This document shows positions 10,363-22,295 of a DNA stretch of 64,000 bases, in pieces. Positions within the stretch are counted from its first letter, which is position 1. Each line of letters opens with the position of its first letter. Under the pieces are notes generated by a model, which saw only the letters and a list, made by a program, of their open reading frames with translations, had not been told where the DNA came from and did no database searches. A program made the translations under genes and the position numbers. This DNA is from Ceriagrion tenellum. Taxonomy: Eukaryota > Arthropoda > Insecta > Odonata > Coenagrionidae. The stretch spans positions 56,019,136-56,083,135 of the forward strand of contig OY720632.1 of the NCBI GenBank assembly GCA_963169105.1. Direction: 5' to 3'.

Positions 10363-12052
10363 CGCACTATCATTTTAGTATCTACATGCTCGATGATTTA
10401 CAGAACTAAGGGCGGCATTTACAATAAAAAATAATAAAGAATAGTCAGGATGAAATAGCAGATTTTTTGGTATTCTAAGGAAGGAAAATATTTGGGAGGA
10501 GAGACGAAATAAGGCCACAACTTGAGAAAAGGATCCTGGGAAATCGTTTTAAATCTGAAAATAAGGCTGGGAAGATAGCGCCTTCTAAAGCGCAAAAATT
10601 CTAGGTTAAATTAGAATTTAAGATCATGGCGGGCACTTATGAAAAGAACGACTGATGCGTGCACCGGTGGAAGGGATGAATCAGCGGGGAGATCCTTTGG
10701 CCCTCAGTTAATGAAAACAAGCTAGAGGGGGAGAGACTGCTTGAAAGATCAAGGCGAGATGGGAATTTGAAGAAAAGGACGCTAAAGAAAAGGAAAATAC
10801 ATTTGACAGGGAGGATGTATTCTTGTGCTAGTAGGGGGATGTTGATTAAAGCCAGAACAAATGCCCTTTCAAAATGTAAATAATTTATCTCTTTTCTGAA
10901 AGAAAATTGGCCTGAGAGTATTGGCGGAGGGATACGCAAGGAGTGAAGGTAAATAATGTCGAAACCCTGAAAGCACTGTTGACATTCGGCGAAGTGAAGA
11001 CGGAGCTTTTCTGCTTGTCGCTTCTTCGTATATTTTAGAACATATGAAATACACTGTGGCCTCAGGAGCGGAATCGGGAAACGATTGAAAATTAGTCATC
11101 ATAGTTGACAAGTGTACATGAAGGCTACATTTCTAATCACCTCAAAAATTTCTTCTTAAGAAGCTAGCAGCAATGGCAATGTAGAGACTTCTGAAAGGCT
11201 AGAAAAAATGTTATGAAGTCACGTGATCCAATACGGCATCATTATGGCGTGACTTCAGGGCAGAGTATTGCATCTCTGCACCACAAACAACGAAGATAAA
11301 AGAAAAGTTGTCCATTGTCATTTTGAGAGTTACTCTAAACTGTTGATTTCATCCATTAAGGATTTGAAAGCTAAATCAAGCATGAAAATGCTCAAGGTAG
11401 CTCGAAGAGATATTGTTTCTTGACGTCATCCGTAGGTTTCTCATTGACGTGGCCCCGCTAAGTGCGCATAATTTCCAATCAGAAATATGTTCTTAAAACT
11501 GCGTCAGTTTTCGGCTTTTTATTCCTATGTACTTAAAATATGAAGCCTACGTACTAATGAATAGGTTTTGAAAATAATGCATGATCCTCATTTTTAGTTC
11601 GAAATTTAAATGAACATCAAATTTGCTCGGACCTCTTGAACTTTTTATACTGCGTCATTTAACTCTTCTGTATTCCCTTCGTGTAATTGTACGATGTCAT
11701 TATGTGGTGATGAGTCTTCAGGTTCGATCAACGCGTCAGTGAATGTTCAACACCCATCCCATTACTGCATCTCACCCAAAACCGTCTAATCCAGTAATGC
11801 CGTGCTGAAAGTCATATTGGTAAGAACGGCTTCAATCCTGTTTTAAAAGTTACTTTTTAATATGATAGCTGAATTGTTTTAACCTCTATCGCCAAACTCT
11901 GTTAGTGGCGATAAACACGGTAGAATAAGTTCCACATCTTTATTGTGAGTCGATTAGGCAATAGTCATGCACATTTCACATCCTGGTAAGAAAGATGGAG
12001 CAGTTAAACGGGCGTAACTGCGCGCTTACTAGATCTATGAGTCTCCTGTAAT
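10363..12052. other. No recognised feature
   Basis: Mixed AT-rich DNA. Minus ORFs at 10637-11111 have no recognisable domain. Confidence 0.45.
12045..12052 (+). repeat. 8-bp target-site duplication, left
   Basis: CCTGTAAT here and at 13173-13180 directly flank the element 12053-13172. Eight bp is the length used by hAT transposons. Confidence 0.8.
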
Positions 12053-12324
12053 TAGGGTGACCAACTCTACCGTATTTCCCGAGATCTCCCGTATTTGACC
12101 CTATTTTTTCACGATCTTCCGGCTCCCGTATTTTCTCTCTCTTTGGGTGAATTTCTCCCGTAATTTTTCAAGTAAAATCAATCAGTTTCAATCATTAAAA
12201 ATTTGCGAAACGGTCGCAATTCGTTTAAATGTTCAAGAGCAGACGCAATTGATTCTATATTGAGTATTTTCTATCGTTTATCTCTTTTAGAAATGACCAA
12301 CCAATGAGTATAAAATGAAGAGTT

Positions 12325-12420
12325 CTCGGGTTTCCAGTCGGGTAATGGTGTTAAACTGCGCCGACGTTTCAATGACGTAGTCTGCCATCGTTTTAAGGGT
12401 GAATGATTTTCCGCCAGAGT
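12325..12420 (-). mobile_element. PLE-B 3' terminal fragment inside the hAT element
   Basis: CTCGGGTTTCCA and, further on, CCGACGTTTC and GTAGTCTGCCATCG recur in the same order as at 7712-7780. This is the 3' terminal unit of PLE-B, read in minus, with its GAAAC box at 12366-12370. It indicates a second, severely 5'-truncated PLE-B insertion within the hAT sequence. Confidence 0.6.
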
Positions 12421-12613
12421 GGTCCGATATTTATATAGTTTATATAGTATAATGAGTTTAAATGTGCTTGTCTGTCAAACCAATGGACGCGTACCTACTT
12501 ACTTTCTTTCTTCCGTTTTTTGTGTTGCTCAGCTGGTGGAGCTTTGGCGTGATTTGGTTTCAGTGGTGTTACTCTACATCACCTGTGAGCCGTATTGGGG
12601 CAACAGTTCAATA

Positions 12614-12811
12614 ATGGACAGTGATGACGAAGCTAAAACGCCACCAAAAAAGAAAATTAAGCATATGTGCACATATCTTTCGTAATAGGAAAGTGTATAC
12701 TCCTGGATTGGACCTGCACAGTCTTATGTTTATAAAGCAAAGTGTTCGATCTACAAACGCGAGTTTAGCATCGCACATGGCGATGGCAAGAACGACGCGG
12801 AAACCAGGTAG
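12614..12811 (+). pseudogene. BED-type zinc finger remnant of hAT transposase
   Basis: One reading frame opens MDSDDEAKTPPKKKIK (acidic start then basic patch). It meets two stops at 12683-12688, then continues SWIGPAQSYVYKAKCSIYKR and EFSIAHGDGKNDAET to a stop at 12809. This is the N-terminal BED finger found on many hAT transposases. The second zinc Cys appears as Tyr in KCSIYKREF, and the distal His is lost at the stop. The downstream frame GSNDHTES seems to continue it out of frame. The dimerisation domain and catalytic core are missing. Confidence 0.7.
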
Positions 12812-13180
12812 TAATGATCATACAGAGAGTATTTTCTCTTATAAATTACAAGTGGACAGATTTTAGGTATAGGAGCAGTACAAAGCTGATCAAATCAGAA
12901 CTGCAAGTTGCCATGAACTTCACGTATTCTTGCACTGAATTTTTAGAACTTGCAAAAAGTGATGGCAAACTACCGTCTGAAGCAAAATCTTTTGCAAAAT
13001 TTATTTAGATCTTCTTAAAGTAAAAAATAAAGTTCTTTTTAATTTTTTTTACAAACACTGCATTGCCTTTTTCTTTTTTTTTGAAAATTTTGCCGCGTTC
13101 TCAATCTCCCTAATTTTTGGTCAAAAATATAGAAATCTCCCTTATTTTCTTCAAAAATAGTTGGCCTCCCTACCTGTAAT

Positions 13181-14740
13181 GCTGCCGTCTCCCGCTTGGG
13201 GTTTAAGGGACGCGGTTCCCACCTTAGTAGTCCATAACTCCGTCTTTCATTCTCTTCCCTTCCTCTCTCCTTCCCACTTTTTCAGTTATGGAATCACTCT
13301 TTGGTTGCAGAAAGCCTTTTTGGGGTATTGAGATGGGAATAGATTTCTTCAGCCAAATGTGTATATTGTCAGATCGCAAATGTACTCCAAGCATTATTTT
13401 TCATTCAGTTTGTGGTCGTCCGCTGTCTGGTTCTATCTTTTTATGTGATCATGGTTTTTTACATAAATCATACTCTCTTTCATTTGCTCACACTACCATT
13501 CAGTGGCCATTAACTAGGATCGAATTCTTTTAAGATTTTTTGTAAGTTTAAGAAAGTTTTGTTTCCACCTCATCAAAATAAGCTATCTCAAATCTTATTG
13601 AATTATTTTGAAACATTTGGTGTCTTTCATTACGTTTGTTTTACTCCTGAAATGTGTAATTCTTACTCTTAAACATAGTTACGCCCGCAATTAACTTGTG
13701 TGACATAAATATTGTTAGCTGGCGGAAGGAATATGGTATGGGCCATTAAAGATTCGGGAGGCCAAACACACGGGAGAGATTGTTTCTAAAGTTCATATTT
13801 CGCGTATTTTGATACAGAATATTTGAGGTACTTGAGCTCCTTATTACATCTTTGGAGCGTTCAAATGCGACAAAATCAAGATGGGTATAATGTTTATTTG
13901 ATTCTCTCTTTCCAAACCCATAATCCGGAATTGCTTGAAAACAGATTAAGTGGATGCCAGGTAAAAATTCGAGCAAGCCTAATGGACTTAATTAGTTGCG
14001 TGTTATCAAGTATTGAGTGTATTTTAATAAACCAAGAACAGATTGCTGAGTATACTAGGCCAAAACTGGCTGTATTCTCATCTTATTCATCGCAGATAAA
14101 ATCTGACTTTCGTACATCGCCGAGAAAATTCCGCCGAATGTAACTGAATCTCGGGAAAACCCTTGATATTGAACTTTGCGATAGGGGTAGAGGAGGGAGG
14201 GTAAATATTCCAGCCAGGCAAGTGGAGCCAGTAACCGTCATTTCCTCCGAATAATTGATCACTGCGTCGAAAGAGGTTCCATTGAATTGGGACTGAACTT
14301 TTTTGACTGACTCTAGTTTATTTTATTTTTCATTCTCAAGCGGATGTTTTTTTTATTCAGAGGAGGAAGCGAATTATTTCATCTCACCCGCGACGACGGC
14401 GTCTGAAATGAACCTAAGTGAAAAAGAGTGTCAAGTCCTCGCCGCTCAAGTTATGGAGTCACGCGCCGACAATTACGCATACGATGCACGTAGCTTGCTT
14501 TTAACTGTGGTGGTATAAGAGTGGAAAAAGTTATGGGAGGGAAAGGAATATTCTTTCCCTCGCCTTGCCGTCCGCTTTTCGTGAGGGCACTGTCGTCGCG
14601 TGAGGAGCGAGTGGGAAATGAAGGAAATAGGACCAAAGAATGCCTTATTTCCCTTAGTCTTTCGTTGAAAGTACTACGTAAGAAGGGTGTTAGGTTATAC
14701 GGTGTGCTTTGGGATGGGAGTGAGAAGGAAATCTCCCCGG
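13181..14740. other. No recognised gene; GC-rich patch at about 14380-14640
   Basis: ORFs at 13288-14143 and 14303-14901 show no domain. The patch 14380-14640 has more CpG than its surroundings, and its frames overlap on both strands, so none can be preferred. Confidence 0.35.
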
Positions 14741-15690
14741 TGCAGTACATCTACATCTACGTATCAGCTCTTTTTGGGCATGTCTACGTCTACGTATTAC
14801 CCTGCGTGCCACCACGAGGGTGTGTGGCAGGGGGTGAAGATCACCAAACATGCACTATTGACATGCAAGTAGGATATTTAAGGGAGAATGCTAGATTATA
14901 GGGTCACATGGAGCTAGATGGTTAGTATCTACATAATAAGGAAGGGATTATTGGTTGTTATTACATGCATCATGCACTACAGACTACTCTAACTGTATTT
15001 CACCTACCTATCCCTTTGCTACGCTGCCTATTGTTCTCTCTTATGGTACGCGGGAAAAATGACATTTTAAATCTATCGGTACGACAATCTATATCTCTAA
15101 TCTTGTTAATATGATCCAACCTAGCATAATACGCAGGGGATCTCAATATATATCTAACGTCATCTGTGAACAAATCGGTCTCGAATTTACTTAAAAGGTT
15201 TAACCTAAATTTTAAACTGCGTTTTGATAGTAATTCCCATCCGAGTTCTTCCATTAAGCTGGTAACACTTATACATTTATCATAACGGCCTTTAACAAAC
15301 CTAGCGGATCTCCTTTGCACGCGCTCTAATTCTTTTATCATACCTTCCTCGTACGGATCCCATATAGGTACTAGCGGCATATTCTAAATGAGGCCTGACT
15401 AGTGTAAAATAGCTTCTTTCTCGTACTCTCTCATCGCATTTGCCTAGAACCCTTTTTACGAATCCTAATCTACGGTTTGCTACACTAGTAATTTCCCTGA
15501 TGTGTTTCCCCCTTGACATGTCTTCAGTGATGGTGACGCCTAAGTATTTAATAGATTCTACGTTAGATATTTTCTTTTCTTTGATGCAATAATTATTCCG
15601 GGGAAGTACTTCTGTAATGCTTCTGTAACGCAAGAACCTTTTAACTTTTATTGAATCATTTGGTAAATAGCGCAAGGTTTAAAGGGTGGG
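14741..15690 (-). mobile_element. 5'-truncated LINE with GTAGAY-repeat tail
   Basis: This minus-strand copy contains the end of the RT protein (15682-15000), a 3' UTR, and near the end a CCTGCCACACACCCTCGTGG segment (rc of about 14810-14830). It finishes in short GTAGAC/GTAGAT repeats (14744-14796). Such a hexamer-like tail in place of poly(A) is typical of CR1-related LINEs. The RT active site is missing. Confidence 0.8.
15000..15682 (-). pseudogene. LINE reverse transcriptase C-terminus (one frameshift)
   Basis: The first frame (15675-15376) contains VESIKYLGVTITEDM and ANRRLGFVKRVLGKCDERVR, then FTLVRPHLEYAAS. A frameshift at about 15365-15375 moves to IWDPYEEGMIKELERVQRRS and ARFVKGRYDKCISV, then LMEELGWELLSKRSLKFRL, ending at 15000. 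Joined across the break, these give the normal thumb and C-terminal blocks of CR1/Jockey-type RT proteins (HLEYAA, WDP, ERVQRR, ARF). Only one break in about 225 codons suggests a fairly young copy. The N-terminal endonuclease and RT palm are absent. Confidence 0.85.
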
Positions 15691-16080
15691 GTCAGTTTTT
15701 GCACGTAGCTTTAAAGTTGCAGGTTTTAATTTGGTGGATCCATCCGTAGAAAAAAATGGCATTGTAAAAATATTTTTATTCGTTATTTTGTTTTTTTGTT
15801 TAAAATCTCACGTCACTAGCTATCCCGTCTTATCTCCTGTGTCCTTCAACAGTCAAGACAATTAACACATCTCCTTTAACAGCTTATTTTCTCTCTGGCT
15901 AGATTGAAAAGTCCGCCTTTAAACTTCGTTTTTTCTTGATAGAGTCCTCTTCGTACATGTTTTTGCGAATTCAGTGATCCTCTTCCCCTTGCGTGAGTAC
16001 ATAAATCTAAAATGTAGGAAATAGAGAAAATCGCAGTTTTAGAAAGGCAAGAGGAAACTACAACCATTATATTTGTAATG
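15691..16080. other. Unassigned sequence between two LINE fragments
   Basis: A minus ORF (15876-16067, 63 codons) may be a further decayed piece of the LINE at 16.1-16.4 kb, but no motif is clear. Confidence 0.3.
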
Positions 16081-16450
16081 GCGCGAGTTGAAATTTAGGG
16101 ATATCATCAGCGAAACGAAGTATTGGGATACTTTTTCCTTGCACCAGTAATCCCCTTGAGTTATTTCGAGTAGTTCGTCCATTACTCTCTGTATATATAC
16201 ATTGATGAATTTTGGTGGTCGTGGGAGCCCTTGTCCTATTCATTTCTCTATTCTAAATTCCTCTTCACATTTTCTGCACTTTGTCACAGCCTGCTGAGCT
16301 CTGTATAAGTTCCATGTCACCATTCTTTCCCCAAAATTCATAACTATTCCCTATGCTACTTCAAAGAGCTTATTCAATGCTACATAATCCAAGGTTTTCT
16401 CGACGTCAAAAAAGGCCATGTATGTTTCCCTATCCTTAGATGTTCTTTTC
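16081..16450 (-). pseudogene. LINE reverse transcriptase palm fragment
   Basis: Translated in minus from about 16435, the frame reads TYMAFFDVEKTLDYVALNKL (RT motif with the first catalytic Asp), then VTWNLYRAQQAVTKCRKCEE and GQGLPRPPKFINVYIQRVMD, corresponding to the R-G-Q-G-x-P-L-S-P-x-x-F region. After a frameshift it reads RFADDI (rc of 16100-16117), the catalytic F/YADD box. Two in-frame stops and the shift make it a dead copy. Its motifs differ from those of the neighbouring LINE, so it is probably a separate insertion. Confidence 0.75.
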
Positions 16451-16470
16451 TTCAAACTTTCATGGCAGAA

Positions 16471-17440
16471 AAGCTTTTAGGGTTAATTTAGAGAAAATAA
16501 TTGCATAGTGCTCCATGGTAAAAAAACCAATCCATCTTTACACGTGTGTACGATTAATTTTCGTCACAATATTACTTTTTATAAAAACAAATGATAATAT
16601 CGGTGTACATTGTAATTTAGCTCAGTGAATAGTTACCTATGTTGTGTATGTTATAATATTAGGGATAAAAAGCCAGACCCTAGAGCAATTAATCGGTTCA
16701 GGACCAATATTAAGCATAGGAAATAAATTTCTCTGCACCAGTAGAGCTTTAACTCAGAAACACCACTCAAGACGTTGTCTAGCCTTCGGGGATTTATCTG
16801 TTTATAGGAATACAAAGAAATCATGAACAACAGGAGTTGGTAGCGTAATGCAGGAGATATGGATCGGCTGATGGTCGTAGTGTGATTGCCTTAGGATTAC
16901 AACTCAATTGCTCTTTCATTGCGGGTCTTGTAGTTTTTAGAAATCGAGAGTGATGGTACTTATAACAGGTATTGTTCGTCGAAATCGTGAGAGATTCAAA
17001 CTACTGTTTGCAACTTCAGGCAAACGGAAGAGAAGACAATGTTGATTTGAAGGATTCAGTCTTAGCCACATTTTCTAGAAATGTTACGTATCGTGATGAC
17101 GATGTATCTCCGCCCCAGCGCGCTACTTTAAGCATTTTTCCAGCCTTTACTAATCATCTCAAGTTCTCCTCTCCACTTTTCACCATAGCGTGTAGAATAC
17201 TCTCGACCTAACTCCTAACCACCTCATGGTCATTCGGAGTTGAATCTATCTATAGGAAGTTTAGTATTATGCTGAACTGTATTCTCCCAATCCAACCAAG
17301 TCCTTGACGCTTGTTTAGTTTTGCTGATTTAATCAAACACTTATCACTTGATGTCTTGTAAATTTCTTTTAATCCTTCATCAACTGTGCAATAGTCATGT
17401 CATCTACTAGTCTCTTTACTTAGTGACCCTAAAAACTGCC
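16471..17440. other. No recognised feature
   Basis: AT-rich DNA with short ORFs (16644-17211) that show no domain. Confidence 0.4.
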
Positions 17441-17518
17441 ATCTGCCACATGACAACCAACAGCAATAACTTCATTAAACAAAGATCTGCCACATGGGAA
17501 CCAACATCAATAACTTCT
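17441..17518 (+). repeat. Short tandem duplication
   Basis: ATCTGCCACATG begins two adjacent copies at 17441 (44 bp) and 17485 (34 bp matched). Both continue into AACCAACA and CAATAACTTC. Confidence 0.7.
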
Positions 17519-19151
17519 ATATCTAACATCTCCCTTTTTTCATTTAAAAAATGTAATTAACCAATCTCTTACACATAATCACCAACCTCTCCTTTTTCTT
17601 CAATCTATTCAAATTTGGTCCATCTTGTCCACTTACTTTAGGTTGTCAGCCGTACTCCTTGTATCTTAACAAATATTTTCTATCCCCAATTTCTTCATTG
17701 AAACCGTATCTCTCTTTTAAACCCTTTCTCCACGCCGATTGAGTTCCGAAGTCATCTTCCAAAACTCCTCTCTATCCCACCTTCCCATACCTGCTCCATG
17801 CCCATAAACGTGAAAATAGCCCTCGTAACGGGGTTTCAGGGTTTCGGCACACCTGTGCCAAAACCCCAAATGCGACCCACTCTCCATAACCAGTCTCTTC
17901 TCAAGACCTTCCATTGATATCGAGGGACCCGTTCCGATCTCCAATTCAAAGGCGATTCAGGCCCAATCCAATCCGTTCTCACCGGTGGCTCTTCCTAACT
18001 TCCTATTCTTTCCTCCAACAGTCCCTCCGAGTAACTTAACGCCAGTGGTTGCGAATATCACGTTTCCCATTCCCGTTGTAGGCCATATGGCCCTATCTCT
18101 TTCAACCCCCTGCCTACCGCCGTCCCTTTTCTTTAAGGTGAACTATAGAAGATCCTTCCTTTGCCACTCCTCGCACCATTTCTTTTTACCCATTTCCTCT
18201 CATTCATCCTTCCCTACCTCACGACCCTGCCGTTTTCCCTCCTCCGGAGGATATGAGTTCGCATGCAGGCCTCGAGAGATAACGAGCCAATGAATGGTCT
18301 TCCAGTCCACTGAACGAAAGGTTACGCACGGACGGGTTAGGATTGCCTCCACTTCTCCCTCCCACTAACCACTCTTTCGATTAACTGAATGCTTAACTCT
18401 CTCCACAACTCTAGAAGGAAAGCGTTATGTATAGAGGCGACTTATGGTGCTATTATTACGGGAGAGGTGGAAAAACCCTTTTTGGGAGTACGGGTTTCGG
18501 AGGAAGTATATGCTCGGGATATATATGGGCGACCTCGTTCTGTAAGATGTTTTACGACCGTTGGGAACGGAGCGCTATTATTGCGCGGGGGAAAGGGTGG
18601 ATTTCTTCCTATCACCTCTCGCTCGACTGCTCGCCCAATTACAGTATTCCCATTCAGTGAATCAATTCAATACCTACGAAACTCGCTGAACTTACTACTA
18701 CCGTGTGGGAAGTAATTTTCGCTCTATGGCATTGTTCATGGAGGCATGAATAGAGATCACTACATGATCTATAGTGGTAATAATTTCCATTTGTTCGATT
18801 CAACTATAACAAAAAATGTTTTCCATTGGGATTATGTGTTATTTGCCTTATAGCTGGAAGTCTTCCATGTGGCGAATTGAAATGGAAAATTATTTTGTCA
18901 TAATTGAAATGAATGGAGAGTAGTGTTATTTGTGAATAGTCGCTTGAAAAACGCTTCAACGCATTTAAAGGTGGGAACTATTTTTTCATACGTGGACTAC
19001 ACCTCCATCTTTACCGTGCTTGAAGTCAGGAAGTATGCTTGTGTTATGTATCAGTCCATTGGTTCGGCAGATAATTCTATCTTAAGTATTCTGTCATTGA
19101 CATTGTAAGTATTTTGCACCGTGGCTCCCCAGTCTCCTAGTCCTATCAGAA
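17519..19151. other. No recognised feature
   Basis: Pyrimidine-rich to mixed sequence. ORFs at 17717-18715 lie on both strands and lack recognisable motifs. Confidence 0.4.
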
Positions 19152-19302
19152 CTACTCCACTTAAGCTGGCTCCTTATATTCCTCTATACATCACTCTGAA
19201 TCATCCGATTGGAAGTCACCTTTGCGCTACTCCACTTAAGTTGGCTCCTATTATTCCTCTATATATGACTCTGAATCCATCCGATTGGAAGTCACCTTTG
19301 CG
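19152..19302 (+). repeat. Tandem duplication, about 75-bp unit, two copies
   Basis: Copy 1 runs 19152-19226 and copy 2 runs 19227-19302. Both start CTACTCCACTTAAG and end GGAAGTCACCTTTGCG, with a few substitutions and one indel between them. Confidence 0.85.
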
Positions 19303-19381
19303 CATCTTTTTTATTTTATATATATATTTCACCACAGCTAAAAATATTAATTTCTACTCTTTTCATTTCTTTTTTGACTTA

Positions 19382-19717
19382 ATCTATTTTCCCAGTTCTT
19401 AGCCGAGCACAAACGCTCCGGATTGCCCTAACTTTATGAGATCCTATTTTCACCTCTGCTTTCCTCTTCTTTTTCTTTTTGGTGCTCTTTTCCTTTGCTT
19501 CAGCTGTCTTCGTTTCTTTTGTTTCGCGAGATTTTCGTTTGACGGCGATCATGGAGGCCTTGTCTTCCTCGTTCCCGGGCACGACTTTCTCTCCATTAGG
19601 TGGAGTCACATAATTATCTTTAATGAATAGTCTATGATTGACAGTTTTTCTTTTGAAATAGATGATAGGAGAGGCTTTACCGTTGCCTTTCCTAAGGGTA
19701 TTGTTTGCCTGACACCA
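19382..19717 (-). CDS. Unidentified lysine-rich open frame (possible exon or pseudogene)
   Basis: A minus-strand frame of 112 codons is open from a stop at 19718-19720 to a stop at 19379-19381. Its first half is not low-complexity: it includes KGNGKASPIIYFKRKTVNHR and LFIKDNYVTPPNGEKVVPGN. It then becomes charged and lysine-rich (KEKSTKKKKKRKAEV), like a nuclear localisation segment. No start codon precedes that first half in frame (the first Met is at 19609), but CAG just inside the frame could be a splice acceptor. A partly overlapping frame at 19606-19824 (PTSRLVRGTLSDSGSGPTSN) may be its upstream continuation after a frameshift. I do not recognise the family. It could be an exon, a processed pseudogene or chance. 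Confidence 0.25.
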
Positions 19718-19824
19718 TCACGTGAGCTATCTTTCATCCTGCTCCAACCCATCAACTTATTTGATGTGGGGCCACTACCAGAATCACTTAATGTTCCTCT
19801 TACCAGCCTAGATGTGGGGGTCAA

Positions 19825-20590
19825 TGAAACACTGCGTTGAGGTTGTAGCTCATGGGAAGGGTCCCTATCGTTAAAAGTCGTATTTTAGCAATGGTTTTTT
19901 TGCATCTGTAGTAGTCATTGGGGTTGAATAATTTTTGACGAAGGTATTGTATTTTTGTCACTCCGTGTGACTTATATCTTAAAAAATTTCATTCTCGATC
20001 TAGCATAGCAAAGAAAGAGTCCGGAAAACTTTGAGGAAGACTAGTTCATTCGTCATTTTGTAATGGGGTTTTTTAGTAAATAATTTTCTGATGTATCATT
20101 TATCATTCTGATCATAATTGAAACTATCATTCATTCTAAATGAGTGAGTCCATTATAAAACCTTTTAAGTGCGTCATCAAAAAACTTTTAATAAACCCAG
20201 TGAATAAATCATCATCTCGTTTTGAGTTCTAATCTTTATTCCTTGGAACTCACTTTCTGGGCAATCAATTTCCTACCTATACTCATTTTCGAGAACTTTT
20301 CATAATCGTTCACTAAAAATTCAGAGCCCATAATTTCTCTCCCACGCTCCGCAGCTCCCCCTCACGCTTCGGAATTCTCTTTAGGGAGAGTTGAGAATGG
20401 ATGTAGAATAGAGAGTGTAGAAGATGAATTCCTACTTGTTCGGCTTCCCTGTAGAGAGGAAATATGCCCGGGATGGAACCCTGAAAATAACAGAAAGGGT
20501 ATAAACGCGGTGTCCATTTATTATTCCGTGTCCTTAGTATTTCCTCTTGTCTATCCCTCTGGCCTCATTACGTCGTTCATATATTCTTCG
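19825..20590. other. No recognised feature
   Basis: AT-rich with no element termini or domains seen. Confidence 0.4.
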
Positions 20591-21240
20591 TTTTCAGTGG
20601 CTTACCGCGGGTAGCGGATCCCTTGTTCAAGGCAGGAAAATCTTTTTCTCTCCCTATTCTCTTTTTTACTCCTTATTTTTCATCGCCTCCATCTCTAGAC
20701 TTTTCTGCTCCCTTTTGCTTCCCCCGCCCTCTCCTTCCTCTCTGTTTTAATTCCCTCTTCGATCATTTTTTCTTCTTTTTACCGTCAAACCCCTCCTTCC
20801 CACGGAAATGAATCTCTTCTCCCACCCCTAATTTTGATAAAGGCGCACGTCATGGGAAAGGAAGACGATTGAACGTGTTGGAGGAAGGAATTAAATGTTC
20901 GACGTTATTTATAGGACCACTAGTTTTAGGAGGGTGGGAGAGGAATGTTTAAGAACGAGAAAAAGTGGGGATAAATATCGAGACGAAGAAAAGTTGAGAG
21001 AAAGAGGATGAAAAGGTGTTAATGTGAAGGATAAAATGGGGAATAATTTCGAGAGGAAGACTTAAGGAGGAAGAGTAGATAAGGGAACGGAGGAGGTAGG
21101 TGGTGGAAATCGGTTCGATGGAGGGCGAAGGAGTAGATGAGGAAGAGGTAAAGAGGAGGAAGAAAGGATAGAGCGAGAAGAAAATGGCCAATAATGTGGG
21201 ATCGTTGTCTTTGTCTGATGGGATCATCGGGGTTTTGGGG
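20591..21240. other. Pyrimidine tract followed by purine tract
   Basis: The plus strand is C/T-rich from about 20620 to 20830, then almost all G/A from about 20925 to 21185. ORFs here (20547-20811 plus, 20949-21227 minus) are low-complexity Ser/Phe/Pro shadows. Confidence 0.6.
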
Positions 21241-22295
21241 TTGAGGGATGTGTTAGAGGGTTGAAGCGTTATAAGACGGAGGACGTGGCTTGTAGGGTTG
21301 AAAAAGGGGATGATAGAGTGTATTATGCTAGGGTTAGGGAGGCTAAGATTTACAGGGGTGTGTGTTTGGTGGAAAGAACATGAAAAGGAAAAATATCAAA
21401 TAAGAGGCACCGTAGAGGTTTGCGCTGCGGGTAATAGGGTGGATAGAGCCCCGCTGAGTAAGGGGAATGCACGTGGTAACGGCTGCAGATGGGAGTAAAG
21501 AGGTTGAAAACAAATCGATGGTTTGCTATCGGGTAAAGTAGGGTGCAGGTGATTGTGACAACATGTAAACTCTTGGAAACAAATAGTGCATAGGGACCTT
21601 TGTGCAAGCTATTTTCAATTTGTTCCACTGCAAATAACGAAATCTGAACTTGGAAATTATGGCAGCTAATTTTCTCTGATGCTGAACTCAGTCTAGGAAA
21701 TCGCCATGTTCTTCATTGGCCAAGATCCTATCGAATATATCGAAAACCTTAATTAAAATGGACTGGAGTGACAAACATTTGTTATGGCTATGACGTATTG
21801 TTTTAAAATGTAATGCGTTACACATTAACCGCACTTGAAGGTCATTCAGTGGTGTACTAGAGAAAATTCCGTTTTAGTTTGGAACTAAGTTGATGGAAGA
21901 GGAATGTTAAAGGACGTGACTATAGATAATGTAAATTTGCGCTCTTAGATAGGAAATGGGTGGAAGAAACCCATTGCCAAGAAAAATTCCATAGATACGT
22001 TAAGAGAACTGCCAGAAAATACTCTAGAGGCTTCTACAGGCAAAGTTCCTAATCTCCTTACACGATTTTTTTCTTTGGCTCAGATAGCGTCTGAAACTTT
22101 TTGTGAACCATGTAGCAGTGTTTTTGGAGAACAATCATAGAAAAAATACGATAGAATATGAGAGGAGAGATGTGGAGGATACTTGCACGAGATACTGGGC
22201 GTGCCGAGCCCAGCCGGATACTTTGAGTCACCTTCTCCGTGTGTAGTCATCTTTTTATGATTCCTGCTTTTTTCTTTCTCTTTCCCGTAGAATAC
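21241..22295. other. No recognised feature
   Basis: Mixed sequence. ORFs at 21298-21628 overlap on both strands with no domain. Confidence 0.4.

Larger units (their letters stand above)
12053..13172 (+). mobile_element. Non-autonomous hAT-like DNA transposon
   Basis: The ends TAGGGTGACCAACT (12053-12066) and, in reverse, TAGGGAGGCCAACT (from 13172) agree at 12 of 14 positions. An exact 8-bp duplication CCTGTAAT flanks the element. Inside are the N-terminal BED-finger remnant (12614-12811), a short C-terminal-looking frame (12914-13008), and a PLE-B 3' end (12325-12420). At 1,120 bp it is far shorter than an autonomous hAT, so most of the transposase is deleted. Confidence 0.8.
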
